A stretch of 64,000 nt of DNA from Phascolarctos cinereus (Eukaryota > Chordata > Mammalia > Diprotodontia > Phascolarctidae). Location: the NCBI RefSeq assembly GCF_002099425.1, contig NW_018344259.1, forward strand, positions 803,501-867,500, given 5' to 3'. The notes below the pieces were generated by a model. That model was not told where the DNA came from, searched no databases, and worked only from the letters and a program-made list of their open reading frames with translations. Below, piece after piece: positions 25,346 through 37,920 of the stretch (position 1 is the first letter of the stretch; every line of letters begins with the position of its first letter). Made by a program: the position numbers and the translations under genes.

Positions 25346-26186
25346 TAGAACTTTATTCCAAATCTTCCTCATTTTCAAAGAAACTAAAAAATACTAAACT
25401 AAAAGGTAATTTTTAAGCATACTGAAAATGAATTTAACAAGAAATCAAGCCATAATCTACAGGATAGATGCTTTACTCAAACTGCACGATAATACTGGTT
25501 TCTTCTGTCACATGTGAAAATGAAGGATAACAGTTAATATCTTTTTTTAAAAAGACAAAGAGAAAAATTAGTTAAGCAACAGGAAGTGCTGAGTGGTTTT
25601 GTTTGCTCACTCAATCCAGCATAGGCTCTGAGAGAGTCTTCAAGAAACTATGTGTGACCCTTCCAACTCCACTGAGTAAATAAATTTGTTCCCCAAACAT
25701 GTGGAAATAAAAATGCTTGAGAGCTGACCAAATAACTTGTTAGGTTTTGCCCAATTTCTCTAGCAACAGAGCTCAATCTGGTATGTGAATGTTGTGTAAC
25801 ATCCTGTCAGTATTTTATGAAGCAACTTAAAAGGAAACAGCTATTTATCCAGGCTTTCCCTTAAAGTGCCAAGCAGTTAATTACAACTACTTTATATAGA
25901 CCCCCTCTTTCTCTTTTGAGGACCTTTGTGTTCTCTTCAAATTACAGTATCCACTCTTGATAAAGGCTGTTTACTTTACATACCATAAAACAATTAGAAA
26001 ATAACGTGTTCTTTCTCTAAAGATCAGAAGCTCCTAGGACTTTAACCACAGTATTTCAGCTAATTGTAGCAAATAAACTACATGAAAACTGGATATGATA
26101 CTTTCATTGTTTGATTATCATTGTGGCAACCCAAGCATACACAACTTAGCTTATTCAGTTTCTAATGACTAGAATATTGAACTTAC
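25346..26186. other. Intron next to the candidate cassette exon, nothing recognised
   Basis: No repeat family was identified in this stretch, which on the ELF1 strand lies downstream of the candidate exon at 26187-26234. The stretch 26235-26635 on its other side is also free of recognised repeats. The lack of repeats around the candidate exon is a mild point in its favour. Confidence 0.5.
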
Positions 26187-26234
26187 AAGATTTTCCTTAT
26201 CTTCATCACAGCCAGCATTCATGAGCTGGGATTC
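26187..26234 (-). CDS. ELF1: Candidate in-frame cassette exon of ELF1 (16 codons)
   Basis: On the ELF1 strand a pyrimidine-rich tract and TTACATAG acceptor (AG at 26236-26235) are followed by 48 open nt, then a consensus GTAAGT donor (26186-26181). The segment reads ESQLMNAGCDEDKENL. Both flanking ELF1 exons join in phase 0 and 48 is divisible by three, so inclusion inserts 16 acidic residues between MEDEQQ and LGDPAIF without disturbing the frame. I do not recall this segment in human ELF1. It could be an alternative exon of older origin, a marsupial exon, or a chance match; no transcript evidence is available. It is not part of any repeat I recognise. Confidence 0.55.
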
Positions 26235-26639
26235 CTATGTAATAAAAACAAAAGTCTTTTCAGAGAAACATGATCAAACTATCATATACAGTTTATTAGC
26301 TATGCTCATTACTAAATATTGTATAGGCTCCAGCTCCTCTATGACCAGGTTTTGTGTTTTTTTCTCTTGTTATGTTTTGTTTTGGTGACAGGGAAGGATG
26401 GAAGGGCAAAGTTTCCAGAGGTAAAAAAGAAAAATGGCATTTTCAGACAAAATTTCCTCCATGCAGAAAATGACTTTCATAACCACAAACTTCCCAAATC
26501 CTTTTAAAGGTCACAATCATTATTTTCAAGCAGGAGTATTACTGTCAATTAGCTCAGGTTCCCTGTGAGCATTTTCTATTTTGGGGGGAGGGGGGCACAC
26601 AAATTTGGGGGATTTCATAATCCACAGAGTCAACAAAAT

Positions 26640-26800
26640 GCAACACTTCAGTGCCTTGTCTACCAGAATTATAGAATGACAGAGCGAGACGGAGCCTTAG
26701 ATCTCCTAATCCAACAACTGCCCCTCCCCCCCCTTTACACACAAAGGAAGATGGTCTGAGGTGACAAAACAGAATTGAGATCTCCTCAGTCCCATGTTCT
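26640..26800 (-). repeat. Ancient SINE-like remnant, antisense
   Basis: ATTATAGAATGACAGAGCGA and GAGCCTTAGATCTCCTAATC resemble the reverse of old MIR/CORE-SINE tails. Low certainty. Confidence 0.4.
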
Positions 26801-26804
26801 TTCC

Positions 26805-27120
26805 ACCTACAACAGAATCACAGAAGAAGGTACCTTGACAGGGATCCAATCCCCTCTACAATATATTTAGCATGGGGGCATTCCAGCTTTCGCTTTTTAG
26901 ACTTTAAACCCATTCACCTTTGGAGAGTCCCAATTGTTACAAAATATTCCCTTATATGAAGCCTAAATTTTGTCTCTTGGTGACTTCCACCCATTGCCCC
27001 ATAATGTTCTTCCACACAACAACTCTCCAAATTTTTTAAAACTATCCCTGTGTGCCGCCCCCCATCCCTCTCCTCTAACCTAAACATCTCCAGCTCTTTC
27101 AATCAGGTTTTGTCAGACAA
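26805..27120 (-). mobile_element. CR1/L3-type LINE 3' end, antisense
   Basis: CCCCTCTACAATATATTTAG, TGACTTCCACCCATTGCCCC and AACATCTCCAGCTCTTTCAA are the reverse of CR1-clade 3' landmarks. It is the second antisense 3' end of this family in the window. Confidence 0.65.
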
Positions 27121-27789
27121 TGGGATCCTATTAAAAGTTTTTAGGCATAAAAATAAATTAGTAAGATGATTCCAACAGCAGGGTATAGATGGTTAAGAGA
27201 AAAAGAAGGAAAAAAAAAACCAACTAGGGACAGGGAGGGATCTCAGTTGACCCACATTACAGGCAACTAAAGGCAGGTCAAAAACCCCACATAAATCTAT
27301 TTTTAAAATAAACAAAAATTTATTTAAAATAAAAGCAAGACAGTCATTTTTTTTCTAAGTCACCACGGATATAGAGAGCTGGCCTTGGAGGCAAGAAGAC
27401 ATGAGTTCAAGTTCTGACTTTTGACACATACTGTTTATGACTATATTAACCTTTCAGTGTGCCCCAACAGGTTTCTAATGCTAAAGGTTAACAGGAGTGT
27501 CCTCTTCATCTGTCACTGAAATCACTGCTCCAAGTTCCTATTTTCCTCTCTCACCATCATCACATAGGAAAAAAGGCCTACGGACAAGTACCACATGCCT
27601 GAGATACTAGGGGGAAAAAAATGCAACAATAGCTTCATAGTACGGCAAATTGTTGACTGGTCAAAAAGCCAAAAGACTTTATTCCTTATAATCCAAATGG
27701 GTATTAAAGGGTATTTAGTAAATTGTTTGGATGCTATTATGCTGGTGGCTTGTTCTTCTTGAGCTCTTTGTAGTATCTGACCCTGCCTC
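27121..27789. other. Intron, nothing recognised
   Basis: A short piece near 27365-27420 (GGATATAGAGAGCTGGCCTT, GGCAAGAAGACATGAGTTCA) resembles a SINE head. The remainder is unassigned. Confidence 0.45.
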
Positions 27790-28910
27790 CTCCTACCTGT
27801 AGGATGGCTTGGTGACCTTCTCTGGATCTTCACCATATCACATCCACCCAACAGTGTTATACTCCAAGGCTCTGAGCTTCCAGATCCTCAGAATTCTCTC
27901 TCCATTCTCTCCTTTGGTGACCTCTGTTGCTCTCTTGGATATAACCTCTATGCAGATGACTCCCAGACTTTATATATCCAAGCCCTAATCCCTTTCCTGA
28001 ACTCACCAACTGCCTGCTGGGAATTTCAAAGTGAATGTTCAAACTGGATAGGCATCTCAAACTCAACACGTTAAAAAAAAAATGCTTCATTATTCCCACC
28101 CTGCAAAACACCTGTCTCTCTAATCATCCCAATTCTTACCAAGGTTACCACCATCCTTTGGGTCTTCCACGTTCTTACCCTTGGAGGCACTCTCCTCTAT
28201 CTCACCTCTCCAATCAGTTGCCACATTCACTAGTTTTAGCAAAACAACACCTCTCAATAGGTCCACTTTTCTCCATTCCACTCAACCCTGCTTCAAGTCT
28301 TCATCATCCCTCCCCTGGACGACTGTGATAGTCTCCTAACCATTCTCCCTGCCTCATCTCTTTCCTCTCCTATCTACCTTCCCCACAGCTGGCAAAGTAA
28401 TTTTTCAAATTTTCAATTTAAATTTTCAATGACCATGTCATTACCCTAACTCACTCCAGGGGCTTTTCTACTACCTCTAGGATAAAATGTATAAACAACT
28501 TTTTGTCATTTAAAGCCCTTCATAACCTGCTCCAACCTGTCCTTTCCAGCCTTATTATACACTGCCCCCACTCAGACGCTACACAGTCCAACCAAACAGG
28601 CCTTGCTGTACCCCATATACTCTGTGCCTCTGTATTGGCTACCTTCCATGTCTGGAATGCAATCTCTACTCACCTCCATCATTTAAAATCCCTTTTCTAA
28701 ACTCAGCTCAAGTGCCACCTTCTACATGAAGCCTTTCCTGATCTTCCCCAGGGGGTCTCATGCCCTCCCTCCACTCTCATCCACTTACCTGATGTTTATT
28801 TTGCGTATACTACATATGTACAGTTTTCAAGGGCAAGGGCTGATTTGTTTGCCTTTTCTTCTCAGTGCTTAATACATAGTAGGTACCTAATGATTATTGA
28901 TAGACTGGTT
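27790..28910 (+). mobile_element. L2-type LINE 3' half
   Basis: CTCTATGCAGATGACTCCCA, GGCATCTCAAACTCAACACG, GAAGCCTTTCCTGATCTTCC and a terminal AGTGCTTAATACATAGTAGG are in L2 order. The ORF is broken. Sense on the plus strand, antisense to ELF1. Confidence 0.83.
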
Positions 28911-30144
28911 AATGGCCTTATAAACTAACTATCCCTAGGACTTTACAAAAGCAATGAAATAACAGTCTTTTAGTAACAAACCAAGGCACAGACCCTCATA
29001 TTAAATTCCACACAAAAACTATCCATGTTTCACTACAGAGGTACTACAGTGTTCAAAACTCAAAACAGAATCAGGGCCACTGAACCATCCCCAGAGACCA
29101 CATAATGATACAGAAAGCCACTTATCAACATTCTTTAAATTTCATTGTATTTTTATTTATTCTGCTAAATCTTCCCCAATTATATTTTAATCTCATTCAG
29201 CTGTACTCAGGAGTACTGTCAATTGACATCTCTGTTGTAGGTAATCATCCCCAATACCATCTGGAGAACAATACAGTGTAGAGAACAGTCTTGGGATCAG
29301 GAGATCCAAAATCTAATCCTGGGTCTGCCCCTTGACAAGCTCTGGGCAGTAAGAATAGTTAGCATTCATGTGTTGCTTTAAGATTTGCAAAGTGCTTCAC
29401 ATACAAATTCAATCCCCCTTAATGCTAATCCTTGTCTCCAATATTACTCCCAAGTTTAGATAGACAGATAATCTTGTTTGTACACAATTGTTTGCATGTT
29501 GTCTCTCCCCCATTAGATTGTGAGTACCATAGCAGGGAGCATTTTTGCCTTGTACCTACAGTGTCTAGCACAGTGCCTAGCATGCAGTAAGTTCATTATA
29601 AATGCTTGTTCATGTAAATTCACAATAAAAAAAAAACCTCATGCTTTAGCAAAGAGGCTTATGACAAGAACTTTATCAGTAATTTTATTAAGTAGAAAGT
29701 AAAATGAAGCAGGTACTTGAATGAAGCAGTTTAGTTACAGCATGACTCTAGGAAATAAACAACCTCCTAACAAATGTTAACAAAATGCTGATAGAAGAAA
29801 CTCCATCATGTTAAACCAATTAAGCCCAAGCTGATAAGCACTGCAGTAGTAAAGGGGAGCGCTGCCCTATGACATCTAAGCTGCCTGATTAATTAAAACT
29901 AAAACTGACAAGACTATTCAATCCAAGAACCATGTCAGCTGTTCTCAGAAGGCCAAAAAAAAAAAGAAAGAAAAAAAGAAAAGCTGAAGCAAGTCAGGAA
30001 AAAAAAAAGAGGAGATGGGGTTACAGCAGTCTCAGTTATTCAGAGCATTCTATTCCCAACCGTTCTAGATATATGGATGTTCTAGTTATCAGGGTTCACT
30101 AAAACATGGGGAAATTCACGTTATAGTAGAATAGGCATTATAGC
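28911..30144. repeat. Small old repeats: MIR-like piece and L2 tail
   Basis: At about 29260-29420 a MIR-like piece (CTTGGGATCAGGAGATCC, TTTGCAAAGTGCTTCACATA) is followed at 29490-29615 by an L2 3' tail (CCCCATTAGATTGTGAG, AGCACAGTGCCTAGCATGCA). The rest of the stretch holds nothing I recognise. Confidence 0.6.
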
Positions 30145-30262
30145 TCACAGAATTTGCAAGTTGGAAGGGACCTTAACAACCCTTAATTTGAAGGTCCCAA
30201 TATCCCTTCTAATAACTATTTAACATCTTACTACTTGAAAGAATAAAGAACTCACTACTTAA
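30145..30262 (-). mobile_element. CR1-type LINE 3' tail, antisense
   Basis: CACAGAATTTGCAAGTTGGA then AGGGACCTTAACAACCC corresponds to the reverse of the CR1-clade end, as at 7760. Short and diverged. Confidence 0.5.
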
Positions 30263-32309
30263 AGACTAAATACTGGCATGAAGCTGATAATTAACAGGTA
30301 CCATAAGGGAAGGTTGAAAGGACTTTGAGAGAGTTCTAGAAGGATCCTCCATTCTGGACTAATCATTATTATGATGAGCTAAAAACTGCCACCACTTAGT
30401 CCTAATTCCGTCTTCTGCAACAACATCAAGCAAGTATCCTTCTTCTACATAACAGCACTATAATGAAGAACACTATCACACACCCTCTCTGCCACTCTCA
30501 ATCTTTTATCCAGGCTTCAACCAGTAGTGTGACACAGTTTCCAGACCAATAAAGTCAGCCACTTCTACAGATACTCTGGTTGCTCAGCAACCCTTTTAAG
30601 AATGTAGCACCCAGGTCGAAAGACAATATTCCTGTGTAGTATAATTAGAACGAGTAAAGCAAAACTTATCACTGTAGGGATAGGTGATTACACATGTGGA
30701 GCATGTCATATACTGTCAGATACAGTTGATTCATTTTGCAAAAAAAATTTTTCTTTATTTCCTTTAAAAAAGAGAGATGCCTCACTGGGGAGAGAAGGAG
30801 GCTTGTATATTTGGAAATGAAGGTGATGTCAAAACAAGAAATATGGATTAAAAAAATGCAAAAAAAATGTGTCAAAAATGGAAGTGGTAAGAGAAAGGGA
30901 ATAGGCATGTAAGCATATATTACCTTTTAGGAACTATGCTAAATGCTTTACAGATCTCATCTGGGAAAAAATATTCCAGATATAATCTGATTAGCACATA
31001 TTTAAAAAAGCAAAGAAAAATAATATTCCAGATATGATCTAATTAGCACAGAGTAAAGCAGATTCATAATCGCCATGAAATAAACACTATTGTTCTACTA
31101 ATGTAGAGTAAGTTTAGGTTAGGATTTCTAAAAACTGCATATTGAGCTTGTGGTCAGTTAAAATCATGATGGTCTTCTTTCATATGAACTGCTATTGAGC
31201 TATCTTTCTCATCCTATACTGGTTTTTTTAAAACCTAAATATGTGAACTTGAAAAATGACAGGAGTAAGGGTAAATGAAATAACGTTGGTATCTGCTTAG
31301 CTCTGAAATTCATAGAAATCCTTCCCAATCACAACTCTGTCATACAATATTTCTCTTATCTTTTCAATTATGTGTCATCTACAGATTTGATTAGCACACC
31401 TTCTGGGTCATAATGTTTGTGTATGTGATACATCCCCTTTCTAGGTCCATAAACTGTAAGCTTTATTAGAACAGGAGCACTTGTATTTAACTAATGATTG
31501 CTGAACTGAATTCAATTATCTTTGTATCTCTGCAGCACCTGACTGCTATATGCACTTGGGAGTACTTAATTAAATCATCCATTCAACACCATTCATCAAT
31601 AAAAGTATTGAACAAGATAGGGCCAATGGAAGAAGAAACTTGCACCACACTAACAGAGACCACTCTTCAGGCTGAAATTACTTTAAGTACCTATAATAAA
31701 TGCTTTATGTATGTTTGTTCAACCACGTTATAGAACCACTCAATTCTAATTATCCAAACCACATTTCTCTATTTCATCCAAAATTATATCATAAAACACC
31801 ATATAAAGTGACTTTGTAAAAGTAGGACATAATATACTTACAATCAATTTAATTTGTAACCAATTCCTGAATATAATAGCCTATGACAAAGTGAATTTGT
31901 TCATACAAATATTGAGTATCCACCATGTCTATAGGCACTATGGGGGATACAAAGAGGAATGAGGACTTTCAAATAATTAGAATAAAATATATAACACTAG
32001 AACTATCCTGAATTCACACTAAATTCACACCTTTTTATTACTGAGGGTACTGGAGAATACTGCAATCATCATTACAAGCATCAATTCTCTTTGAACAAAA
32101 GGCTGAAGAGAATATAATGAACCTTAACTAATTTTCTGAAATAATGGTTTCTACCAAGTAAATCTTTTACACAAAGCTATTTGTCATCTGTTTCCTCATA
32201 AATGATTACAGAACACACACTGGGGGAGGGAGTTTCCATAAGCTTTTCAGTTCCTTTTATTCAAGGCACACGCATTTACTCTAGTTTTTCTTTGCCCAAT
32301 ATAGCAAGT
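30263..32309. other. Intron, nothing recognised
   Basis: About 2 kb of AT-rich intron. Two nearly repeated phrases (TATTCCAGATATAATCTGAT near 30971 and TATTCCAGATATGATCTAAT near 31024) suggest a small local duplication. No family was assigned. Confidence 0.5.
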
Positions 32310-32720
32310 CGGTCAATAAACACTTATTAAGCACCTAGTACACTCCAGGTGCTGTGCTAAGTGCCAAGGATACAAAAAGAGGCAAAAAACAGTACCTGCA
32401 GGGCAAGTAGGTGGCACAGTGGATAGAGCTCCAGCCTTTGAGTCAGAAGGACCTGAGTTCAAATCTGGTCTCAGACACTTGACACTTACTAGCTGTGTGA
32501 CCCGGGGCAAGTCACTTCACCCTGCTTGCCTCACCAAAGAGTAAAACAAAACAAAGAAACACGCAGCACCTGCCTTCAAGAAGCTCACCATCTAATGGAT
32601 GAGACAGGCATACAAATATATATAAGCAAGCTATGTACAAGATAAATAGGAAATAATGAAAAGAGGTAAGGCACCAGAATTAAGAAGAGTTCAGACAGAC
32701 TTGCTACACAGTACATATTT
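32310..32720 (-). mobile_element. L2-type LINE 3' end, antisense, split by a SINE
   Basis: GTCAATAAACACTTATTAAG and AGGTGCTGTGCTAAGTGCCA, then after the SINE CAAGAAGCTCACCATCTAAT, are the reverse of the L2 3' end. The two halves continue across the insertion. Confidence 0.82.
32401..32561 (+). mobile_element. tRNA-SINE nested in an L2 copy
   Basis: GGGCAAGTAGGTGGCACAGT to an A-rich end with AAAACAAAACAAAG. A 10-bp target duplication with one mismatch flanks it (CAGTACCTGC and CAGCACCTGC). Confidence 0.9.
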
Positions 32721-33689
32721 CCTTCAAGTAATCTGGGAAAGGATAGGACCTACTAACATTACAAAAACTCATTATAAATTTTCAAATTAAGATGCTTACT
32801 ATTTTGATTTCCCAATAAGAATGAAGATATAATTAAATGTGGTTTGGTGCACCTGATCTGTTTTTCCAATTGCTGCAGCTGGTCCCAAGTTTGAAATAAG
32901 CAGCATTCATTACCTGATCGAATGTTAACCATATCCAAAGACTGTTAACAAAATTTTACAGGATTTTCTACCTTACTAGAGAATGACTTCATCCTTTCTT
33001 ATATTAACAACACTACTAATGCCCAATTGAGATGAGTTAAACAAAACTGCACAATCTATATCTTAAGTGGACTGCAGACTTCAGGACTGAATGTGAGTAG
33101 ACAGTAGGGGACAGAGTGTTTTCACCATCCTTCTAACCCTCTCTTATGGTTCCTCCAACTCTTCTTATTCCAGCAGTAACACCATGCTTCCACACTCAGT
33201 CACCTACAGTGTTAACTTAGCAACTCCCCCAAAAGCTATGTATGATCCCTCATTTCCCTCCATCAATTAATAAAAAAAAAACTTTGTCTCATTACCTAAT
33301 TATTCTCTATGCAATATTGAGTAATAATTAAAAAGTTACCTAATTTATTAAGTGGGATTAATTTGGAAATTTAACCTACTGTTAACTTCAGAAAGCCATA
33401 AAGGAACAGTCTTAACATAACGAGTGATTTTAATATAAGAGGGGTCAGCTTCTTCTTCTCCTCCACATTCCTTCTGCCAGATCTTGGTCATAATATTAAC
33501 TCAATTCTAGTGATCTTTTCCAGGCACCTAAGCCTTCAATTTGAGGAGTAAGACATGGAACTAAATGACTTCTAAATCCTTTTCTACTCTAAATCTATGT
33601 ATGATCTTATAAAGAAGCTGGGCCCCATTTACAGGCTTCCTCATCCAGCTTACTTCTCTGCTCATCACTTTATTAACAACAAGAAAGAC
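32721..33689. other. Intron, nothing recognised apart from a SINE tail
   Basis: At about 33535-33612 TTGAGGAGTAAGACATGGAA and AATCCTTTTCTACTCTAAAT resemble the tail of an old SINE. Nothing else was recognised. Confidence 0.45.
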
Positions 33690-34200
33690 TCCAAGTGAGA
33701 AGTAAAAAGGGCCTGAACCAAAAGCAATGGGAGTATAAGAGAGAAGGGGATCCAGGGATCCTGAGAACTAATCACAAACTCAGCACTCAGAACTCAGAGT
33801 TAGATCTACAGAGCAGAGCCCCCAGAGCTGATCCTGGACTCAAGCTCAATCTAGGATAGCACAGCACAAAAAGCCTCCCACAGAACAAATCACGGACTCA
33901 GTGCCTTGCCCAGTACAAAGCATGTGTTGGGAGGAAGGGAGGGAAGGGTGGGGGTAGTTACCCAGAGGGACTAGGATTACAATTTCAGCCTCAAAAGAGC
34001 TCTCAGCTAGGCCAGTAATGCTTGCTTACCCAGAGCAGACAACTGAAGAATAACTAAACAAAAAAGATAGAGTGCTATTATGAGGCATGGGATATCCAAG
34101 GCATAAACCCATAAAACAGCTCCAAAACACCTATCAGTAAAGCCTCAAAGAAAAAAATTGAAACACTCTTTCAGATGCACTCTTTATTAATGCCCAATTT
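33690..34200 (+). mobile_element. L1-like 5' region
   Basis: A GC-richer leader is followed by GAATAACTAAACAAAAAAG and a segment with AGTAAAGCCTCAAAGAAAAA. This is the same order as the minus-strand copy at 8450-9245. Interpreted as 5' UTR/ORF1 start of a marsupial L1. No 3' part follows. Confidence 0.5.
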
Positions 34201-34377
34201 CAGGTACTTGGAGTCACTTTACAATGCTTCAGATACAGGTCCAATTTTTCTATACTATTAGATTTTTTCAATTTTGAACATTTTGGTATTTACTCCCATC
34301 CTCCACAAATACACAATTAATGAATAAGCTGTTGAAGCTTCATGCAAGGGTTGCAAATACCCATACATAGCTACTGT

Positions 34378-35240
<863 letters not shown>

Positions 35241-35345
35241 GGAAACTAGCATTTGTATAGCACCTAAAATGCTGCAAAGCGTTTTCCATGTTACCTCATT
35301 TCATCCTCACAACTTTGTGAGGTAGGTGCTGTTATTATCCAGACT

Positions 35346-36789
35346 ACTTTTTACAAAACACCTGCAATTTTAGAAAACAGAAAATTTCTTCATAGCACAT
35401 GCCCTGAAATAAGAAAAAAAGTTCTCCAAGCAATTAAATGAATAGAGATTTTAAAATGCATGTGGATTCGTGGTCTTAAAGAGCAATTCTTACATTTTTA
35501 AAAGGTAACAACCTTAGATCAAGGTAGAATAATAATGACATCAATATCATTAGGCTCAACCCCCAACATTAGATTTGCTCTGTTCATGGGTCACAGATGC
35601 AACCCTTAACCCTGACCATCTGTTCATTTTTTTTTTAATATTGGGTAATTCATCATCTACAGATAAATCAACACAAATATGTTCAGCAACGTTAATCCTA
35701 CTGAAGGCAGGTCAATAGCATCCTGTCACCAAAAAAGCAGGACATCATTATTACCGCCCACTGTCCTACATCAGGGCCAACCAATTAGCAATAAATAAGA
35801 TGCCATTCAATTGTTGCGCACCATGTTTTCATCTAAATGAATTACAAGAAAGTTAAAGTGAAGACTGTCTCCTACCATGAGCTAACTACAAAGACTGGAC
35901 ACAAATAGAATTAAATGCTGTGATCAAATAAAACAAGAAAATCATTTATTTAATGATATGCTTCATTACCATTTGCCAAATGGTAATTATGTAAAAAATA
36001 AGCAAATAGATCTCATAAAAAGTCATAATCATTACTTTTACCTAATTAAACCAAACTGCTGTTTTTCCCCCTTGATCCTCACTCCAGACAAATTGTAATT
36101 TGCTAACTTTTCAGTATCTATTAACAGCATCGATGTTAATTTTCCTTTATTTTGCTCACATTTTAATCCTTAACACAAATCCTAACAGTCATAAGTTAGA
36201 AAACAAATTATTCTCCAATAAAAGTGAGTATTCTGTCATCCATGTCTGATGCCTCTTGGGCTGTCTTCAACATTAACACCCCTAATCTCTTCTGGCATGG
36301 TCCTTGAACATCAAAAAAATCAAAGAATCCCAGAAATCTAATCCTAATTTCAAAACTAATATACTTCAACACAAGACAATATAGCACAAGAAAAAACATC
36401 TCTGTCAAATCCTATGTTCAAATTTTGGTTCAGAAAATTAAGCTAGACCTGGCCCACACTCTGGCTTCATAGGAGCAAGCATCAGGAAGATAAGAGTAAT
36501 GAGAAGAATTACACCTTCTGTTCTCTGCCCTGTTTTTATACCCTGAAGTCATTCAAGTTGGTCTCCATTTATCTGTGCACAAGGAGAAGCTGTGTAAAGA
36601 TGTATCTTACAGTACATATAAAGATGCACCTGTGCACCTTAGGAAGGGCACAATTCTCCATTTCAAATGCTTTGGGTAAGTCAAAGGGCCACCTCTCAGA
36701 TCCAGGACCTACTATGGTATGTTATGGCTATAATTCTACGGAAAAAAATTAACTACATTGTATCAAAATATAATATAATCATATAATTT
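35346..36789. other. Intron, nothing recognised
   Basis: AT-rich intron. A MIR-like phrase (CAAAGCGTTTTCCATGTTAC) sits just before it at 35245-35345. Confidence 0.5.
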
Positions 36790-36895
36790 ATCACAGATAA
36801 GAAAATTCAGGCTCAGAAAACACTAAGTGATTTTATTAAGGCCACACAGCTACTAAGTGAAGGGCCAAGGTTAAAACATAAATCAGCTGTCTCTT
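36790..36895 (-). repeat. MIR remnant, antisense
   Basis: AGATAAGAAAATTCAGGCTC and GGCCACACAGCTACTAAGTG are the reverse of the MIR CORE text. Confidence 0.6.
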
Positions 36896-37069
36896 GGTCC
36901 AGGGATATTTTTATCTTCATCATGCTTCCCCTCCCATAAGAATGTATTATCTATTCAGAAAGCATTGTTTTATAATTCCATATGCCCCCATTATTACATC
37001 ATCAAAAACTGTTTTACTCTTAGAACCAACCTCAAATTCATTGATGAAATGTCTGACTTTATTACATAA

Positions 37070-37320
37070 TCTACACAGGCAGTACAGTGGATAAAGTGCT
37101 AGACCTGGGGTCAGGAAGACCCCAGTTCAAATTTGACCTCAGCACTTACCAGTTGTGTGACTCTGCACAAGTCACTTAACCCCATTTGCCTCAGTTTCCT
37201 CCTCTGTAAAATGAGTTGGAGAAGGAAATGGCAAACCACACTCTAGCACCTTTGCCAAGAAAACCCCAAATGGGGTCATGAAGAGTCAAATACAATTGAA
37301 ATACTGAACAAAACAAAATA
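37070..37320 (+). mobile_element. MAR1-type CORE-SINE
   Basis: GGCAGTACAGTGGATAAAGT, TTGCCTCAGTTTCCTCCTCT, AATGAGTTGGAGAAGGAAAT and the RTE-like tail (CTTTGCCAAGAAAACCCCAA, GGGTCATGAAGAGTC) occur in full order. Confidence 0.88.
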
Positions 37321-37689
37321 CACGTAAACAAAATAATGGAACACCACAAAACCCAACTAAGGTGACACCCACAAAGAACTACCATGCCCCCGGGTGTTTG
37401 TGTGTTTTGTAAAGCACACAATTTTAAGCAAAGAGCTTTTTTGGACATCACCCTAAAAAGGGAAAGCTGTGAAGCAGTAACGTCTCATTAAACCAGTCCT
37501 GCATTGAGCAGTTGGCACCAATTTTCTGAAGGAAACTGTAAAGCTTAAATTTTCTTCCATAAGACTTCCAATGTTATGTTAATGTAGCTTTTGGCACTTA
37601 ATTCAACTTAAATCTGTCAAAAATTTTATCTGAGATCATATATGTATGTCTAAGTCATTGGTTTAGATCATAAATCATGTAAGATTAGC

Positions 37690-37920
37690 AAAGTGGTTAG
37701 CACAGTGCCTGCTTGTTCCCCTCCCCCACGCTGAAGGAACCTTTAATAGCACTTAGTCATCTCCTTTGTTCTACAGATTGAGCAACTGAAGGCCAGAAAG
37801 TTTAAGGGACTGGCCCAAGTTTGCAAAGGTAGTTAAGTGGCAGAAGCAGAATTTGATCATGGGTCCTCAGACTCCAAATCCAAGGCCTTTCCACAGTACC
37901 ATGGCGTTCCTTGTAAGATA
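37690..37920 (-). repeat. MIR-like element, antisense
   Basis: GTGGTTAGCACAGTGCCTG at the left and AGGCCTTTCCACAGTACCAT at the right bracket a CORE-SINE-like reverse sequence (GAGCAACTGAAGGCCAGAAA). Confidence 0.55.
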
